In this document: one piece after another, positions 49,548 to 61,226 of the stretch | How positions within the stretch are numbered: the first letter of the stretch is position 1 | Layout of the letters: each line of letters starts with the position of its first letter | Assembly (NCBI RefSeq): GCF_011075055.1 | Contig: NW_025401142.1 | Coordinates: 1 to 64,000, forward strand | Reading direction: 5' to 3' | DNA: 64,000 nucleotides | Source of the DNA: Mangifera indica | Lineage: Eukaryota; Streptophyta; Magnoliopsida; Sapindales; Anacardiaceae | Translations under genes and position numbers: made by a program | Notes under the pieces: model-generated | What the model was told of the DNA's origin: nothing | What the model saw: only the letters and a program-made list of their open reading frames with translations | Databases searched by the model: none

Positions 49548-50064
49548 TGTAGGAATGTTGTTATCCCCTAGAGCTGACTCAGGTGCTAACAAGTTAGAAA
49601 TATGAGTGATTATGTGTTCTTGTGTGAATGTAATAAGGAAAGAAAGATGTATGTAATAAATAGAATGATAATGAATAAACACTACTTTTATTTAATTATG
49701 ATGTGCAGATTACGCTGCTTATTTAATTGAACCAGAAAGACCAAATTCAATACATTGGACTGTCCAGAACAGTAACCAATACCTCGAGGCCTAAGCCCCC
49801 AAACCCCAATTAATTGTATTTCTTGTCATGTTCTTCTTCACTGCCTTATTTTCCTTTTATAGCCAAATAGCCTTGCAAATATGCATTAACTATTTTTTCT
49901 GATTTATCTTGATGAGCCTTGTCTGTTTCTTTGCTTTATCTTTATCAGTTTTCTTTGCTTTATCTTGATGATGGTTATCCTATATAATTGTTATCTCAAC
50001 TATTAGAGAGGAATTTCCTTTCCTACCCTTCCTATGATAGGTCTTGATAATTTGAGACCTATCA
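49548..50064 (-). repeat. 3' LTR of the Gypsy element
   Basis: On the minus strand it starts TGATAGGTCTCAAATTATC directly after a purine tract (CCTGGGGGGAAG) and ends CATTCCTACA, so it has TG...CA termini. Length is about 517 bp. The last part of the polyprotein frame runs into it. The matching 5' LTR lies beyond the window, so the boundary is inferred. Confidence 0.7.
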
Positions 50065-52235
50065 ATACTTCCCCCCAGGAGTTTCACCTTGTCCTCAAGG
50101 TGAAAGGAAGGGAAAGAAGTAGCGATGGTGGCATAAGGCTCCCATGAACTTTCACCTAACAAAAGACTGTGCCAACGAATAAGGACTTCCAAAGTATTAT
50201 AGGAGTCGCCACGAACTACTAACACCTCGTGGGGATAAACATTCAATTCCACGCCTTCAGTTAGACATGGTGGCAACAATTGACATGGGTTATAAACCCT
50301 AATGACCTTTTTTAGTTGAGACACATAAAAGACGGGATGAATTTTAGTGTAAGGTGGAAGGGCCAACTTGTACGCAACTGAACCAATATTTTCCAAGATC
50401 TGATAAAGCCCATAATAACATGAGCTAAGTTTCTCGATAGGTCGCAAGGCTAGAGATCGAAGGTGGTAAGGTTGTAGCTTGAGAAAAACCTAATCACCTG
50501 GTTGATATTGAACTTCACGTCAGGAGGAATCAATATATTTCTTTATGCAGTTTTGAGCCTTGGTTAAATTTTCTTTGAGTTCATCTAGAATCAGATTCCT
50601 TTCTTTCATTTGGGCTTGCACATCTTCCATAAGAGAGTTATTATCACCGAATTGAAGAAGCTTGGTTGGATTGTAACCATATAATGCTTTGAATAGTGTT
50701 ATCCTTATGAAGCTATGGTAGGTGGTGTTGTACCAAAATTCTACCTAAGCGAGCCATTTCACCCATTGAGATAGCTTAGAACTGGAGAAACAATAAAGTT
50801 ATGTTTTGAGGCTTTAGTTGATCACCTTAGTTTGTCTATTAGTTTACGGGTGGTAGGTAGAGCTGTATTTTAGTGAGGTACCTGTAAGACGAAAAGTTCA
50901 ATCCAAAAAGTACTTAAAAATATTTTATCTCGATCAGACATAATGGTGCGAGGGTAGCTATGAAGTTGAATAATTTCACGAACAAAGAGTGCAACAACTT
51001 AACGTGTGGTGTATGGATGCTTGTAGGGTAAGAAGTGATTGTATTTTGCAAAATGATCAACTACAACCATAATGGTGTCATAACCGTTAGATTTAGGTAA
51101 TCCACCAATAAAATCCATGGTGATGTCTTCCCAGACTTAAGTAGGGATAAGAAGAGGTTATAACAGTCCTACTAGTTTCAAAGCCTCATATTTATTGTGT
51201 TGACAAGTTTCGCAGGAGGTGACATAGTTTCTCACATCAGACTCTTGTCCATCCCAATATAAGATGCTAGAAACCCTTTTATAGGTTCAGAAGAAACCTG
51301 AGTGATCACCACTTGGTAAAGAGTGCATTTCTTAGAGAAATTGGGGAATATGTTGAAAGTGACATGATATGACCAGACGACCTTGTAGAATAATACTTTT
51401 TTTCTTACTTGGTAACCTGGGTGGGACATAGGGTTTCGTATAAGATCCTGTACTATTTAGTGTAGGCGTGGGTCATTGGCAATTTCCTCCATCACCTTAT
51501 CTGTATAATTAGCTTGTATTGAAGAAAAGGCTGAAATCTCCCGTTGTCTTGATAAAGCGCCGACAGCTTGATTATCTCACCTCGATCTATATTGTATCTC
51601 AAAATCATATCCTAATAATTTCATCACCCATTTTTGTTGATCGTCACCTAACACACTTTGCTTCATGAGGTACTTAAGATTGCATTAGTCCATTCGAATG
51701 ATAAAGTGTCTACCCAGCAGATAATGTCTCTATTTCTGGATAACAAAGACTATGTCCATTAGTTCTCTTTCATAGGCAGATTTTAACCTATTACGTGGTG
51801 AAAGTGCTCGATTGAGGAAGGCTATAGGTCTCCCTTTTTGCATAAGTACCGTGCCTACTCTAACACCTAAAGTATTTGTTTCAATAACAAAAGGTTTAGT
51901 AAAATTAGACATAGTTAATACGGGTACTATTGTCATGGCTATTTTGAGTTTGTCGAAGGAATCTTAAGCTAATTTGTCTTAAACAAAGTTGTCTATTTTG
52001 AGTAATCTAGTTAAAGGTTCGACGATCTTTCCATATCCTTTCACGAATCTTCAGTAGTACCCTGTGAGTCCCAAAAAGCCACGTAATCCCTTGACATCTT
52101 TTGGTATTAGCCAGGCTATCATGTTTTCAACCTTTAATGGATCTGCTACTACTCTTTCAGTAGAAATGATATGCCTTAGATATTCAATTTGTGCACACCC
52201 AAAAGAGCATTTCTTTTTGTCAACTATCAACTCAT
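49980..52235 (-). pseudogene. Gypsy pol, 3' half (RT end, RNase H, integrase, chromodomain), broken
   Basis: From 52235 leftward: RT tail (KKKCSFGCAQIEYLRHIIS, GFLGLTGYYRRFV), RNase H (FVIETNTLGVRVGTVLMQKG, RPIAFLNRALS, SAYERELM), integrase ([37 protein letters not shown]) and a C-terminal segment with KLALPPYTKIHPVFYVSQLK and a chromodomain-like LIRWHSLLLGESSWEPYATI ending in FHLEDKV. Stops and frameshifts split the frame throughout integrase. The chromodomain ending suggests a chromovirus. Confidence 0.88.
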
Positions 52236-54641
52236 TGTTGACTCAATGAGTCATTATTCTCTTATTTTGATGATAACAAACTAATATGTCCCTAAACATA
52301 TTGACTAATGATTTTAATTGAGTGTGAGCTTAGATTGCAAGGATTTATCTAATGCACTTGAAGGAGTTTCAAGATAGAAATGAAATAGAAGAGTCAATTG
52401 AAGAATTATTGAAGATTTGAAGAAAAACTCAAGTGTTAGGTAGATATAGGCCAAACGACTATTTCCCACCTAAGGTATGCTATAATGACAAGTTTCCACC
52501 CTTTAACTATGAAAACACCAAACATCCACCCATGGCTAGTTAGATTTAACAAAACCCTAACGGTGGTAAATTTAATCTCATTTTCCCCCTTAAAAGTTTA
52601 AAAACTAACATTTTTTCCCTAAGCTAAGTTTGAAAAGATTGCATTTTCCCCCCTAGGGTTTATTTCCAAACCCTTCCAATTTCCAAACCCTTCTCCATCG
52701 CTTTCTTCGGCGCCATCATCGGCCGTTTTCCCTTCCCAATGGTTTCTCTTCCACCGACGACCCCTTTCAACTCGACCTCAACGCATCTGATGCAGAGAGA
52801 AGCCGTCTGGAAAGAGAAATCATCTTCCCAGACGATAAAGATGAGATCGATTGATCTCATCTTCGTTGTCTGGGAAGATGATTGTCTTCCCAGATGAAGA
52901 TGACTCATCTTCCCAGAGGACGATGAGTCGTCTCGTCGTCTTGTCTTCGTCTGGGAAGACGTCGTCTTCCTAAACGACGACGACGACTGGAAAGACGAAG
53001 AACTTCGTCTTCCCTGATGAAGTTTTTCGTCTTCCACAGCTTCTCTGACTTCGATTGGAAGTCCAAATGGGAGGAAAGAGATCTCTGAAAGGTGAGGATG
53101 CTTCGGGAGGGAGAGACCGTCGACAATGGAGCCGGAGACCGTGGGCAATGCTTCGGGAGGGTGAAACTACGATTTTTTAAAACTTAGGCTGGAGGGAATT
53201 TTAGTTTTTAAAGTTTAGGTGGGCAAAATATATTCTATTTTAGTTTATTTTTAATATTCTAGAGAAAATGATGATTTTACCCTTATCACCGTTAGGGTTT
53301 TGTTAAATCTAATCGGTCATAGATGGGTGTTTGATGTTTCCATAGTTAAAGGGTGAAAACTTGTCATTACAGCATACCTTAGGTGGGAAATAGTCATTTG
53401 GTCGTAGATATATTTGTAATTTAGAGTATTCATTTTGATTAGAATATTTATTTGCATGGGATAGCTCACTTGAAAACTCATTTTCATATTTTTCACATTT
53501 TGGGTTAAAATGTCATTTTTCAAACTTATTGGTTTAACCCAATTCTTTCACCAAAGTTTATTAATTCTTTTAAAATGATGAAGTTTTGTGAACTACATTT
53601 TCATATCTTAAAGTTGGTTTTGAAAGAATTTTCAAAAATGGGTTAAATTGTCACTTTTCAAAGTTTTAGGGGTCAAAACGATTTTTGAAAATTTAGGGGG
53701 TAAAATGTAATAAAATTCGGTCGACCGAATTTGACCGATCGAATCAGCTTCTGAATTATCTAGAAGCCATGAATTTTGACTTCAGAAATTTGGTCAACCG
53801 AATTAAATTCGGTCGACCGAATTTTGGTTTGAATTTTTCCAATGGCTAATTCCACGTAAGCTCCACGGAAGTGCCACGTCACATCCAGTTGACCGAATTC
53901 CATCCAATCGATCAAATTGTGCGTTTTTTGGAAAACTAAAACGGCTATCTTTGTGCACAACGGTAACTTTCCTTATTTTCCCCTATATAAACCCAATCAA
54001 TTTCGTTCGAAAAGAACTTTTGCCACTAAGAACTTTCACATATTTGAGAGCAAATTAATTTTGAGCTATTTACTTGCAAATTCTTCTATTTAATCAAAAC
54101 CCTTGCTCATACACTTTCTAATTTCATTTGTATTGGGTTGTAGTAAGCTTTAATTTTCATATACACTCTTGAGAGAGATCATATTTCAATTTCATACTAA
54201 AATTCGTGTTATAAAAGAGTGAGGTTCACTCTTGGAGAGATTAGAAAATTTCTTGTGAGAGAAATTGAGTTTCAACATTTGTAAAGGTTAATAGCACCTT
54301 GGAAGCTATTTTGGTTGTGAAGAAAAGCTTGGTTAAGGTTTTAGTCAACCAAGGATTAGTGGAATACTCCAAGGGAGAAAGCTTGGAGGAGTGGACGTAG
54401 GCCGGGTTGAGCCGAACCACTATACATCGCGTGTTTGATTTTCTCTTCCCTTAAACTTGTATTTTATGTTATGTTATTTTGATTGTATTGATTATTTGAA
54501 ATATTTTAGTTATTTTCATACATTGGATTAAAGATAGGCAACATAATTTGATTTGAATAAATTGCTTTAATTATCAAATTTGGTAAAGATAGTTTTAAAG
54601 TTGCCTAATTCACCTCCCCTCTTAGGCCATTCTATCCTACA
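52236..54641 (+). repeat. 5' LTR of the Copia element (contains a MULE-like insertion)
   Basis: Length is 2406 bp, or about 1442 bp without the 955-bp insertion and its 9-bp duplication, comparable to the 1409-bp 3' LTR. It holds the palindrome ATTCGGTCGACCGAAT (about 53716 and 53805) and looser copies at 53720-53930. A CCCCTATATAAACC box (about 53979) is a likely promoter TATA element. A 19-bp unit (AAATTYGGTCRACCGAATT) is doubled here relative to the 3' LTR. Confidence 0.95.
52449..53403. mobile_element. MULE-like non-autonomous element, 955 bp, in the Copia 5' LTR
   Basis: Ends are GGCCAAACGACTATTTCCC and, inverted, GACCAAATGACTATTTCCC, followed by long inverted repeats (ACCTAAGGTATGCT, CACCCATGGCTAG/CACCCATCTATGACC). 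A 9-bp duplication GTAGATATA flanks it (52440-52448 and 53404-53412). The 3' LTR has the empty site near 61434. The core (52780-53030) is rich in CTTCGTCTGGGAAGA-type short repeats. A 162-codon minus-strand frame in it is Ser/Lys/Arg-rich and has no known domain. Confidence 0.93.
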
Positions 54642-54642
54642 A

Positions 54643-54660
54643 CTGGTATTCGAGCTTGGT
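54643..54660 (+). other. Primer-binding site of the Copia element
   Basis: TGGTATTCGAGCTTGG begins three bases after the 5' LTR. It resembles the TGGTATCAGAGC sites complementary to the 3' end of initiator-methionine tRNA. Confidence 0.7.
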
Positions 54661-54693
54661 TGCTCATTCTCATAAACTTAACCGTTTAGAGCA

Positions 54694-56474
54694 ATGGCCA
54701 TGAACCTAGGAAAATCTCATACCGTTAGTAAAGGGCTTGCCCCTAATAGACCGCCATTGTTTGATGACACCGGATATGCCCATTGGAAAAATCGCATTTC
54801 GATTTTCCTTCAAAGTGATTATGAATTGTGGGATGTAGTGCAAGATGGACCTTTTGTTCCTATGAAAGAAGTAGATGGAAAACAAGTGCCCAAAACTAGG
54901 GAAGAAATGACCCCTCAAGATAAGAAGAATATTGCCATTAATGCTAGAGCTATGAATGTGTTATATTGTGCATTAAATGAATATAACTTTAACAAGGTAT
55001 AAGCTTATACCTCGGCTAAAGAAATTTGGGAATTATTGATGGTGTCAAATGAGGGGACTTCACAAGTCAAAGAGACTAAAATTAGCATGCTCACACACTC
55101 ATACGAGTTGTTTAAGATGAATGAAAATGAAACTATTAGTGACATGTTTGATAGATTTATTACTATTGTGAATGAATTGAAAAATCTTGGTAAAGTTTAT
55201 ACTAACCAAGAAAATGTCAAGAAACTTCTTAGATGTTTGCCTCCCTCTTGGGATCCCAAAGTGACGGCAATCGAATAAGCAAAAGATGTTAAGACTCTAC
55301 CTCTTGAAGAGCTTTTAGGTTCACTTCTCATTCATGAGCTTACTATGAAGCAACGACAAATTGAAGAAGTGGAGAAGAAGAAAAAGAGTATCGCCTTCAA
55401 ATCATCCATCAAAGAGAATGAAAAGTTTCTAGAAGAGGAAGAGGAGACATCAAATGATGAAGATGAAGACATTGCACTCTTGAGTAGAAAGATTAGAAAG
55501 CTTCTAAGGAATAGAAAGCTAAGAAGAAATGAAAACTTCATAAAAAGGGATGATTCTAAAAGTGAAAGGGGAGAAAGACAAAGGAGAGAACAAATTGTGT
55601 GTTATGAATGCAAGAAGCCGGGACCATCAAATATGATTGCCCTCTCCTCAAAATTGGTAGATTGAAAAAAAAAGCAATGAAGGCTACGTGGGATGATAGC
55701 GATGAAAGTGAATCCGAAAAGGAGGATAATGAAGTGGCCAACATGTGTTTCATGGCAATTACAAATAATGAGATAACTAACTCTAACTCATCTAATACTT
55801 GTGATGATTTAGATGACATAGATGATGAGATAGATGAAAACCCCTCATATGAAGAGTTATATGATACACTTGAAGAGATGAATGAAAAACTTGCTCTTTG
55901 CATGTTTAAAAATGCAACCCTTAAAAAGAAAAATTTTAATTTGGAAAAGGAAAATGAGTCCTTAAAGAAAGAAAATGAAAATCTTAACTAAAAAATCCTT
56001 AAGCTTAAAGGAAAAGAAAATGAAGAAAATAAGTGTTCCATTTTTGAAAAAGAAAAACAAAAGTTTGAAAATGATCTTTGCATAGCTAAAAGGGAAAAAG
56101 AAATTATAGAAAATGAAATTGAAGTTTTAAAAAGGGGAGCAAAGGATTTAAGTGAAATAGTTTTAAAATTTAAAAATGGAAAAGATATTCTTGATAAAAT
56201 GCTTGGTGTAGAAAGGGGAGTCTTAAACAAAAGAGGACTTGGTTATAAACCTTTTATCAAGGCAAAATACTTAAAAAATTATTTTGTTAAAGCCTCAACT
56301 TCAAGTGAATCAAATATAACTTGAAATTATTGTGGAAATAAAGGTCATATCTCATCATCTTGCCCAATTCAAAAAAAAAATCATATGGGCACTAAGAAAG
56401 TGTGGGTTCCTAAGGGAACAAAAACTAACCACCAAGGACCCAACATGATTTGGGTACCTAAGACAAATTCTTGA
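54694..56474 (+). pseudogene. Copia gag with coiled-coil extension, broken
   Basis: Starts MAMNLGKSHTVSKGLAPNRP and follows the Sirevirus gag pattern (YAHWKNRISIFLQS, SAKEIWELL, KMNENETISDMFDRF, CLPPSWDPKVTAIE). A first zinc knuckle (CYECKKPG then YDCPLLK) is split by a frameshift near 55620. A long Glu/Lys-rich coiled-coil region (55860-56230) comes next. A second knuckle (YCGNKGHISSSCP) follows, whose first Cys position is a TGA stop (56322), and then VWVPKGTK and MIWVPKTNS. Further stops are at 55000, 55276 and 55989. No functional gag is possible. Confidence 0.88.
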
Positions 56475-59400
56475 ATCTTCCATTGTGTTTAGGAACCGAA
56501 AAATAAAAGGAAGAAAAGCAAATGGTTCCTCAATAGTGCTTGCTCAAGACACATGACCGGAGATATTTCACTTTTCTCGACAATAAGCAAGAAAGATGGA
56601 GGACATGTCACCTTTGGAGACAATGCGAAGGGTAAAATTATTGGCATTGGAGATATTGGTAACAATTCTCATATTATCATTGAAAATGTTCTTTTGGTAG
56701 ATAGTCTTAAACATAATCTCCTTAGCATTAGTCAACTATGTGATAAAAGATTTAAAGTCATTTTTTAGCCAAATAGTTGCACTATAGAAAATATGAATGA
56801 TGGAAAAACAAGTTGTGTAGGAAATAGAGATGGAAATGTTTACACTATAAATGTAGAAAATGCATCTCATGAAAATCTATGTTTCTCCGCATTGCATGAA
56901 AATAGTTGGTTGTGGCATAGAAGATTAGGTCATGCTAGCATGGACTTGATTTCAAAAATCTCCAAGAAGGAGCTTGTAAAAGGTCTTCCGAAAATAGATT
57001 TTATCAAAGATAAAATTTGTGATGCATGTCAATTTGGTAAACAAACAAAAAATTCTTTTAAAAGTAAAACTCATATTTCTACATCTAGATCTTTACAACT
57101 TCTTCATATTGATCTTTTTGGTCATTCAAGAACTGCAAGCCTAAGTGGAAAACATTATGCTTTTGTTATTGTTGATGATTTTTCAAGATTCACTTGGGTA
57201 CTTTTTCTTGCATCAAAAGATGAAGCCCTCCATGCATTTTCAAAATTTGTCAAGAAAATACAAAAAGAAAAAGAAATGTATATTTCTTGCATTAGAAGTG
57301 ATCATGGGGGAGAATTTGAAAATCATTTATTCGAAAACTTTTGTGATGAGCATGGTATTGAACATGAATTCTCTTGTCCTAGAACTCCCTAACAAAATGG
57401 TGTTGTTGAAAGAAAGAAATAGGACAATTCAAGAGATGGCTAGAACCATGTTAAATGAAAAAGCTTTACCTCAATATTTTTGGGCGGAAGTCGTAAACAC
57501 CGCATGCTATGTTTTAAATCGTGTTTTAATAAGACCATCTTTAGATTTAACTCCATATGAACTTTGGAAAAACAAAAAACCAAATATTGGTTATTTTAAA
57601 GTTTTTGAATGCAAATGCTTTATTTTGAACACAAAAGAAAACTTAGGAAAATTTGATTCAAAATTGGACATTGGCATTTTTCTTGGATATTCATCATCTA
57701 GCAAAACATATAGAGTGTTTAACAAAAGGACACTAGTAGTTGAGGAATCCATGCATGTTATTTTTGATAAATCTAATCCTTTAACTAGTGTGCAAGTTGA
57801 TATTGATGATGATCAAGTTAAAAATGGAGACCAAACGGAAATTCATGATTCACCAAATGATGATAAGGATGAAGCAAACCAAGAGCTAAAACATGAAGAA
57901 GATAAAGATAAAGATCTTCCTAAGGCTTGGAGGTATGCAAATGCTCATCCTAAAGAATTAATTATTGGTGAGAAAAATCAAGGTGTTAAAACTAGATCAT
58001 CATTTAATCTTTGTAATAATTTAGCATTTCTTTCACAATTTGAACCAAAAACATTTCATGATGCATTAAATGATGATTTTGGATGTTAGCCATGCAAGAG
58101 GAACTAAATCAATTTGAAAGAAATAATGTTTGGGAACTAGTCCCTCGTTCGGATCATCAATCCGTTATTGGCACAAAATGGGTTTTTAGAAATAAAATGG
58201 ATGAATCCGGAGTGGTTGTTAGAAATAAAGCTAGATTAGTGGCTCAAGGCTACAACCAAGAGGAGGGAATAGATTTTGAAGAAACTTTTGCACCGGTAGC
58301 TAGGATAGAATCCATTAGGATGCTTTTGGCATTTGCAAGTTCTAAAAATTTTATTTTATATCAAATGGATGTCAAAAGTGCTTTCTTAAATGGATTTATC
58401 ATGGAGGAAGTTTATGTTGAACAACCTCCCGGGTTTGAAAGTCATGATTTTCCAAACCATGTTTTGAAACTTCAAAAACTCTTTATGGTTTAAAACAAGC
58501 ACCTCGAGCATGGTATGAACGTTTGAGTAAATTCTTGCTTGAAAAAGACTTTTGCATTGGAAAAGTAGATACTACGTTGTTTATTAAGAGAAAAGAAAAT
58601 GACATACTTTTAGTTCAAATTTATGTTGATGATATCATTTTTGGATCTACTAATGTCTCTTTGTGTGAAGAATTTTCTAACCTCATCAGCAAAGAATTTG
58701 AAATGAGCATGATGGGAGAATTCAAGTATTTTCTCGGACTTAATATCAAGCAAAGCAAAGAAGGTATCTTCATCAACCAATCTTCATACATCAAGGACTT
58801 ATTAAAGAGGTTTGGCATGGAAGGACTAAAAGCTGCAAGCACACCAATGAGTTCAACTATCAAGGTCACCAAAGATGAGAGTGGGCCAAATGTTGATGTT
58901 AAAATGTATAGAGGTATGATTGGCTCTCTTTTATATTTAACTGCTAGTAAACCCGATATTATATTTAGTGTGTGCTTGTGTGCTCGATTCCAATCATGTC
59001 CTAAGGAATCTCATTTAAAAGCCCTTAAAAGAATCTTCAAATATTTACATGGAACTAGATTTTTAGGGTTGTGGTATCCTAGAGAAACGTCTTTTGACCT
59101 AGTGAGCTATTCGGATGCCGACTTTACCGGAAGCCAAGTCGATAGAAAAAGTACTAGTGGTACTTGTCATTTTCTAGGTCATGCATTAGTTTCATGGTTT
59201 TCAAGGAAACAAAACTCCGTAGCTTTATCAACCGCGGAAGCGGAATATATTGCCGCCGATAGTTGTTGTGCTCAAGCCTTGTGGATGCAACAAACCCTTA
59301 GGGATTATGGAGTTAGCCTATCTAAAACTCCAATCTTGTGTGACAACACAAGTGCTACTAGCTTATCCAAAAATCTCATTCAACACTCTCGAACCAAGCA

Positions 59401-59569
59401 TATAGAAATTAGATATCATTTTATTCGAGATCATGTTCAAAAGGGTGATATTTGTCTTGACTTTGTATCCACCGAAAATCAACTTGCGGATATTTTTACA
59501 AAACCTCTTGGGGAAGAACGTTTTTGCAAAATTAGAGGTGAACTTGGGATCATGGAATCACCATATTAG
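56475..59569 (+). pseudogene. Copia pol (protease, integrase, RT, RNase H), broken
   Basis: Protease reads KWFLNSACSRHMTGD (56520-56565), with NSA where active enzymes have DSG. Integrase follows (WHRRLGHASM, CDACQFGKQ, LLHIDLFG, RSDHGGEFEN, NGVVERKNRT); a TAA at 57390 replaces the first Gln of QQNG. RT starts near 58083 after a one-base loss and has [10 protein letters not shown] and IYVDDIIFGS; another one-base loss near 58475 separates [12 protein letters not shown]. RNase H is well kept (YSDADFTGSQVDRKSTSGT, STAEAEYIAADSCC), ending ADIFTKPLGEERF. It is dead as a whole, although RT and RNase H segments are long. Confidence 0.92.
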
Positions 59570-61226
59570 CATTTACATTTACATATCATTGTGGTTATGG
59601 TGCTTTGGTTTAATTGAGAATGTCAATATATGTTTTATGCATCATTTCATGTTTGACCATCCTTGATAGTTTCCTTGTACCAATTATTCTTGTATTGATT
59701 TTTGATGTGTTTGATTTATTTTTTCCTCATATTTAGCATCCAATTTCATTGTACTTTATGTTATTGAGTCAAAATTGCATAGTTGGATCATTTTGGCTTG
59801 TTTATACTCAATATGGGATAACAAAGTGCATAAAATATACACCAGAATTTTACAGAATTCGGCTGATAAATTGGAAAATTCGGTCGACCGTTTGCTACAG
59901 TGATTCTACAATGTATAAGGGGAAATGTTTCTCCACCTTTTTACATCATGTTTCTTCAACTTTTTTTTATCAAATTGGTTCCCAACATTTTTTTTACACT
60001 TTCTAACCAAAATTATCTTTCAAAAACATCATAGTTCACCTAAATTTTCAACAAAATCTCTAAAGATTTTAGACCCCAAAAATTTGAATTTTTCTCCAAT
60101 TCATCCAAAATTTGGTTTTTGTCTTTAAATACCTTTTTTGGTTATCCTTTTTGGATTTCAACTATACCATTGGATTTCTCTCACCATTTTTAACTTGGGT
60201 GTGTATTCAAATTTCAAATGTGTGAATGTTCATTTACATCTTTGCCCTTGTACATACATTTGAAGCCATGGTGCATTTCATCTTATTTTATTGCACTCAA
60301 TATGACATTTATACTTCTTCTCTATTTTCCATTTGAAAACTTACTTTTGTGCTTCATTTTATTTAAGTTGATACTTATGTGATTAGTTTGTGTATGTTAA
60401 GCACTTGTTAGTTTATGTGATATATTCGTGTATTTTACATGAACTTACACTTTACATTGTCTAAACATTAGTACTCTTACTTGGATGATTATGATTGTTT
60501 GGATTTTTTTTTTTTATTGGTTTAGCGTTGATAATCATATCTTCTATGTATGTGTTAAGGTATTTTAGTCTTTCTTTGCCTTGTGGATATATATCTTGCT
60601 TATTTTCCTTTTTATAATGACAAAGGGGGAGAAGTAAACATGTTATATTCTATTTTTGATTACGGATACATTTGATTATGATTATGGATGTGATATTTAA
60701 TGTCCATGGATTTTCCACATGCTTTGATGTTTTATCTTGTTTGAATTGTTAATGCTCTTATTTTGATGCTCATACTTATTTAGACATTATATTCATGCAC
60801 TATGTCTTGATGAGAAGTTATACATGTTATATTCTATATTTTTGGGCCATTTGGGTGGTCATTTGCTTTCACATTCTTTTGTCTCCTTGATTATGTCATT
60901 TTATCCATTGCCTTATTCTTTTTGATAATGACAAAGGGGGAAAAAGGTTTGATTGGTGATTGTTACTTTCATTTCATTGATGATGTGGATATTTTAATGA
61001 AGATATATGTTGTGGATATTGTGGATATTTTGATAAGGATATTGATGTTGAACATATTATTATTTGCATATATTTAGGGAGAGGAAACTTAATTTTTTAA
61101 GGCAAATTCTTGCAAAATTTTTTAAAAATCAAGTGTTTCTTAACTTCAAGGAAATATATTCATTGATATATTTTATAAAATTCCTTGAAGTGCATATGTG
61201 TTTGTCATCATCAAAAAGGGGGAGAT
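59570..61226 (+). other. Non-coding region between pol and 3' LTR with three polypurine tracts
   Basis: No env-like frame is seen. TAATGACAAAGGGGGA-type purine tracts occur at about 60615-60635 and 60927-60948. The tract adjacent to the LTR (TCATCAAAAAGGGGGAGA) is at about 61208-61225. Repeated polypurine tracts in this position are a known Sirevirus trait. ATTCGGTCGACCG also appears at about 59877-59890. Confidence 0.75.

Noticed and set aside
54643..54660. Possible tRNA fragment
   Set aside because: Only the short primer-binding site matches a tRNA end; no cloverleaf is present.
55332..55903. Minus-strand Ser/Phe-rich frames
   Set aside because: Antisense of the Lys/Glu-rich gag coiled-coil region.
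60480..61220. Env-like gene expected in some Sireviruses
   Set aside because: No long frame or membrane-protein signature is visible between pol and the 3' LTR.
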